Assembly (NCBI GenBank): GCA_025642075.2
Contig: JAODUO010000644.1
Coordinates: 92,001 to 156,000, forward strand
Reading direction: 5' to 3'
Origin: Ridgeia piscesae
Taxonomy: Eukaryota; Annelida; Polychaeta; Sabellida; Siboglinidae
Length of the DNA: 64,000 bases
Within the stretch, counting starts at the first letter, position 1, and every line of letters begins with the position of its first letter. A model generated the notes under the pieces. The model was not told where the DNA came from, searched no databases, and saw only the letters and a list, made by a program, of their open reading frames with translations. Of this stretch, positions 1 through 64,000 are shown piece after piece. The translations under genes and the position numbers were made by a program.

Positions 1-2115
1 ACTGGATGTTAAATTACATCCCACCCCAAAGTCAATCCAAATGTTTCCAGTCTACCCACATTGATATATTTTAATTGGATGTTAAATTACATCCCACCCC
101 AGTCAATCCAAATGTTTCCAGTCTACCCACATTGATATATTTTAATTGGATGTTAAATTACATCCCACCCCAAAGTCAATCCAAATGTTTCCAGTCTACC
201 CACATTGATATATTTTAATTGGATGTTAAATTACATCCCACCCCAAAGTCAATCCAAATGTTTCCAGTCTACCCACATTGATATATTTTAATTGGATGTT
301 AAATTACATCCCACCCCAAAGTCAATCCAAATGTTTCCAGTCTACCCACATTGATATATTTTAATTGGATGTTAAATTACATCCCACCCCAGTCAATCCA
401 AATGTTTCCAGTCTACCCACATTGATATATTTTAATTGGATGTTAAATTACATCCCACCCCAAAGTCAATCCAAATGTTTCCAGTCTACCCACATTGATA
501 TATTTTAATTGGATGTTAAATTACATCCCACCCCAAAGTCAATCCAAATGTTTCCAGTCTACCCACATTGATATATTTTAATTGGATGTTAAATTACATC
601 CCACCCCAAAGTCAATCCAAATGTTTCCAGTCTACCCACATCGATATATTTTAATTGGATGTTAAATTACATCCCACCCCAAAGTCAATCCAAATGTTTC
701 CAGTCTACCCACATTGATATATTTTAACTGGATGTTAAATTACATCCCACCCCAAAGTCAATCCAAATGTTTCCAGTCTACCCACATCGATATATTTTAA
801 TTGGATGTTAAATTACATCCCACCCCAAAGTCAATCCAAATGTTTCCAGTCTAACTACATTGATATATTTTAACTGGATGTTAAATTACATCCCACCCCA
901 AAGTCAATCCAAATGTTTCCAGTCTAACTACATTGATATATTTTAACTGGATGTTAAATTACATCCCACCCCAAAGTCAATCCAAATGTTTCCAGTCTAA
1001 CTACATTGATATATTTTAACTGGATGTTAAATTACATCCCACCCCAAAGTCAATCCAAATGTTTCCAGTCTACCCACTGATATATTTTAACTGGATGTTA
1101 AATTACATCCCACCCCAAATCAATCCAAATGTTTCCAGTCTACCCACATTGATATATTTTAACTGGATGTTAAATTACATCCCACCCCAAAGTCAATCCA
1201 AATGTTTCCAGTCTACCCACATCGATATATTTTAATTGGATGTTAAATTACATCCCACCCCAAAGTCAATCCAAATGTTTCCAGTCTACCCACATTGATA
1301 TATTTTAACTGGATGTTAAATTACATCCCACCCCAAAGTCAATCCAAATGTTTCCAGTCTAACTACATTGATATATTTTAACTGGATGTTAAATTACATC
1401 CCACCCCAAAGTCAATCCAAATGTTTCCAGTCTACCCACATTGATATATTTTAATTGGATGTTAAATTACATCCCACCCCAAAGTCAATCCAAATGTTTC
1501 CAGTCTACCCACTGATATATTTTAACTGGATGTTAAATTACATCCCACCCCAAATCAATCCAAATGTTTCCAGTCTACCCACATTGATATATTTTAACTG
1601 GATGTTAAATTACATCCCACCCCAAAGTCAATCCAAATGTTTCCAGTCTACCCACATCGATATATTTTAATTGGATGTTAAATTACATCCCACCCCAAAG
1701 TCAATCCAAATGTTTCCAGTCTAACTACATTGATATATTTTAACTGGATGTTAAATTACATCCCACCCCAAAGTCAATCCAAATGTTTCCAGTCTAACTA
1801 CATTGATATATTTTAACTGGATGTTAAATTACATCCCACCCCAAAGTCAATCCAAATGTTTCCAGTCTAACTACATTGATATATTTTAACTGGATGTTAA
1901 ATTACATCCCACCCCAAAGTCAATCCAAATGTTTCCAGTCTACCCACTGATATATTTTAACTGGATGTTAAATTACATCCCACCCCAAAGTCAATCCAAA
2001 TGTTTCCAGTCTACCCACTGATATATTTTAACTGGATGTTAAATTACATCCCACCCCAAAGTCAATCCAAATGTTTCCAGTCTACCCACTGATATATTTT
2101 AACTGGGTGTTAAAT
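1..2115. repeat. 73-bp minisatellite (about 29 copies), truncated by window edge
   Basis: The core unit contains GGATGTTAAATTACATCCCA and CAATCCAAATGTTTCCAGTC. Most units are 73 bp; 69-70-bp variants lack a few bases at two fixed places. Several unit variants recur in the same order, suggesting block duplications. It lies in the intron after exon 26. Confidence 0.97.
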
Positions 2116-3032
2116 TACACTGGGCCTCTATACAGAAAAGTTACATTGTTTCAGCGAGTCCCAGAAATAGGTCATGACTCATGCACATGCTGCAACAAGT
2201 TACCATGTAGCAGGCAGAGTTGTTGCAGGGCTATGCTTTTGTGATTTTTAAATGTTACTAACAAAAACAAATGAAAAGTACTGATAGATCCTGTGACACA
2301 GATGTAGATGGCAAAATTATCTTTATGATGTAGAAAAACATACAATTCCACGACTGGAATTCCACATACAGCCTTTTGAAATATTGAGCCCCCATGTTCT
2401 CTACCCCCGGACAAATTTAGAAAACCGTCTAAGCCTACACACACACACACACATACACCATCCCAATGGGGCCGCTAGAACACATGCAACATTTCAGCTC
2501 AATTCAAGCAAAACTGCTAGAAATATGTGTCCACAGACAGACATATATACATACATACAATGTACATAATAATACTTAATGACTTCTTGGCAGACAAATC
2601 AAGGGGATTAAGCAATCTCGTAATCGTAAATAATGCGTGAGTCATCGACAGATGGATGAAGATGCTAGGAAGCTAAGGAGGATAGGCACCATTAAAGAGA
2701 TAGGTTTTTAGATGCCGACAGAATGAAACTATATTTCCGTCTAATTTAACACTGGCAGGAAGCGAATTCCACAAACTGTTTTGTAATAGAGCTGATAACT
2801 TTGTGATTCAACTAGAAACATACAACAAAAGGATAACACAAATAGTTGTAAACATATTTGACTCACACACATATATATGTATAATCAAAAATTTGTATGT
2901 CAACAAAACTCTATGTCCATGCACACAATTTACAAAGTGTGAGTGAAACTAAAGGTGAATATGGTGGGAACAGGTGTGTGTCTAGAGATCTTAGAAAATG
3001 TGTTCATTTGTGGATAAAAGTGAGCCACTGAC
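2116..3032. other. Non-coding intron, with a dispersed repeat copy
   Basis: No exon can be supported here. A short (AC)n lies near 2440. The segment 2575-2790 is homologous to 62050-62215 and is listed separately. The rest is AT-rich unique sequence. Confidence 0.7.
2575..2790 (+). repeat. Dispersed repeat, copy A
   Basis: This copy shares blocks such as GATTAAGCAATCTCGTAAT, GATGCTAGGAAGCTAAGG and AACTATATTTCC with 62050-62215 on the same strand, in the same order, with roughly a quarter of bases differing. It is probably a SINE or a LINE fragment; no coding sequence was recognised. Confidence 0.7.
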
Positions 3033-62723
<59,691 letters not shown>

Positions 62724-63139
62724 CTGAAAACAAGACCATGATTTATTTGGTATAAATGCAAAAACAAATACAGAAGGAGAGCTACCTCAGTGTTTCATTT
62801 GTACATCAATACCAAATGGGGTACATCTAATCATTTTCACTGTGTGCTTCTCTTCTCTTCTCATCACATGCCTACACCAGTTCAGTTGTTTTTCCATTAT
62901 CTTCTTGGATGCCCTTAAGTACATCTATGCTAAATTAAAAAAATACATCCTTAATTGTTTCTGGAATATGGGCGCGAACGGCACACAGCAGAAACAAAAG
63001 TGATGCTTTGGCCCAAAGGATTAAAAACCAAGATATCCAGCCAATATGACTGCTCAAAATGCTTTAATCCCTGGCAGATCTGTTCAGTTGAACACCATCT
63101 CAACTTCTCAGTTTGTACACAAACAGAGCACACTGAATG
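62724..63139. other. Intron upstream of exon 1, no further exon seen
   Basis: I searched the minus strand for the next PI4KA exon and found none. A GC-richer block at 62965-63095 (TATGGGCGCGAACGGCAC onward) has open frames of about 60 codons on both strands but no recognisable protein. Confidence 0.6.
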
Positions 63140-64000
63140 AGGCATCCCTCAAGGTCTGAAGTTTGTACCCAGACAAAATATACTGAATGAAGCATACCTG
63201 AGGGTCTCAAGTTTGTACACAGACAGAGCACACTGAATGAAGTATACATGAGGGTCTCAAGTTTGTAAACAGACAGAACACACTGAATGAAGTATACATG
63301 AGGGTCACAAGTTTGTACACAGACAGAGCACACTGAATGAAGTATACATGAGGGTCTCAAGTTTGTAAACAGACAGAATACACTGAATGAAGTATACCTG
63401 AGGGTCTCAAGTTTGTAAACAGACAGAGCACACTGAATGAAGTATACATGAGGGTCTCAAGGTTGTAAACAGACAGAACACACTGAATGAAGTATACATG
63501 AGGGTCTCAAGTTTGTACACAGACAGAACACACTGAATGAAGTATACATGAGGGTCTCAAGTTTGTAAACAGACAGAGCACACTGAATGAAGTATACATG
63601 AGGGTCTCAAGTTTGTAAACAGACAAAACACACTGAATGAAGTATACATGAGGGTCTCAAGTTTGTAAACAGACAGAACACACTGAATGAAGTATACATG
63701 AGGGTCTCAAGTTTGTACACAGACAGAACACACTGAATGAAGTATACATGAGGGTCTCAAGTTTGTAAACAGACAGAACACACTGAATGAAGTATACATG
63801 AGGGTCTCAAGTTTGTACACAGACAGAACACACTGAATGAAGTATACATGAGGGTCTCAAGTTTGTACACAGACAGAACACACTGAATGAAGTATACATG
63901 AGGGTCTCAAGTTTGTACACAGACAGAACACACTGAATGAAGTATACATGAGGGTCTCAAGTTTGTAAACAGACAGAGCACACTGAATGAAGTATACATG
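63140..64000. repeat. 50-bp minisatellite (about 17 copies), cut by window edge
   Basis: The unit contains GAACACACTGAATGAAGTAT and ACATGAGGGTCTCAAGTTTG. Early units (63120-63240) are less regular. The array continues beyond the right edge. Confidence 0.96.

Overview
The window is eukaryotic and reads as a piece of one large animal gene, on the minus strand, whose introns are mostly private tandem repeats. Twenty-six exons with GT-AG borders and matching codon phase can be joined from about 62.7 kb down to 3.0 kb. They encode roughly 1,057 residues that I recognise as phosphatidylinositol 4-kinase III alpha (PI4KA): first a run of the helical N-terminal half, then the PIK accessory helical region, then the catalytic domain as far as the DRHNGN catalytic loop and the start of the DFG motif. 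Both gene ends lie outside the window (5' end beyond 64000, 3' end left of position 1). The host is an animal. A mollusc or other lophotrochozoan is my guess from repeat load and protein divergence, not something the sequence proves.

Layout from left to right: a 73-bp minisatellite (1-2.1 kb); kinase exons 26 and 25 (3.0-3.4 kb); a 15.2-kb intron filled by a 37-bp array and then a roughly 13-kb 54-bp array that contains long homopolymer blocks; exons 24-21 (18.6-22.5 kb); 33-bp, 22-bp and 46-bp arrays around exons 20 and 19 (22.5-31.3 kb); exons 18 and 17 (31.8-32.7 kb); 25-bp and about 44-bp arrays where one or two conserved exons are missing; exons 16-10 (36.7-46.5 kb), each separated by its own array; a 2.6-kb 32-bp array; exons 9-5 (49.2-55.7 kb) with a 40-bp array, a 0.4-kb (AC)n and others; exons 4-1 (57.2-62.7 kb); and a 50-bp array to the right edge. 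By my estimate tandem repeats make up about two thirds of the window and coding exons about 5%.

Mobile elements seen: two 5'-truncated copies of one non-LTR retrotransposon (39.6-40.2 kb plus strand; 57.3-58.3 kb minus strand), a piggyBac-like TTAA-flanked element (60.2-61.2 kb), a TA-flanked Tc1/mariner/pogo-like MITE (37.85-38.13 kb), an inverted-repeat element inside the 22-bp array (25.3-26.5 kb), and a dispersed repeat present twice (2.6 and 62.1 kb).

The most unusual signal is that several minisatellites are copies of splice junctions of this same gene. The arrays next to exons 19, 20 and 7 each repeat the exon's 3' splice site plus its first 7-21 nucleotides, and two further arrays carry a GTAAGT donor consensus in every unit on the transcribed sense strand. 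I found no bacterial system, CRISPR array, tRNA or rRNA.
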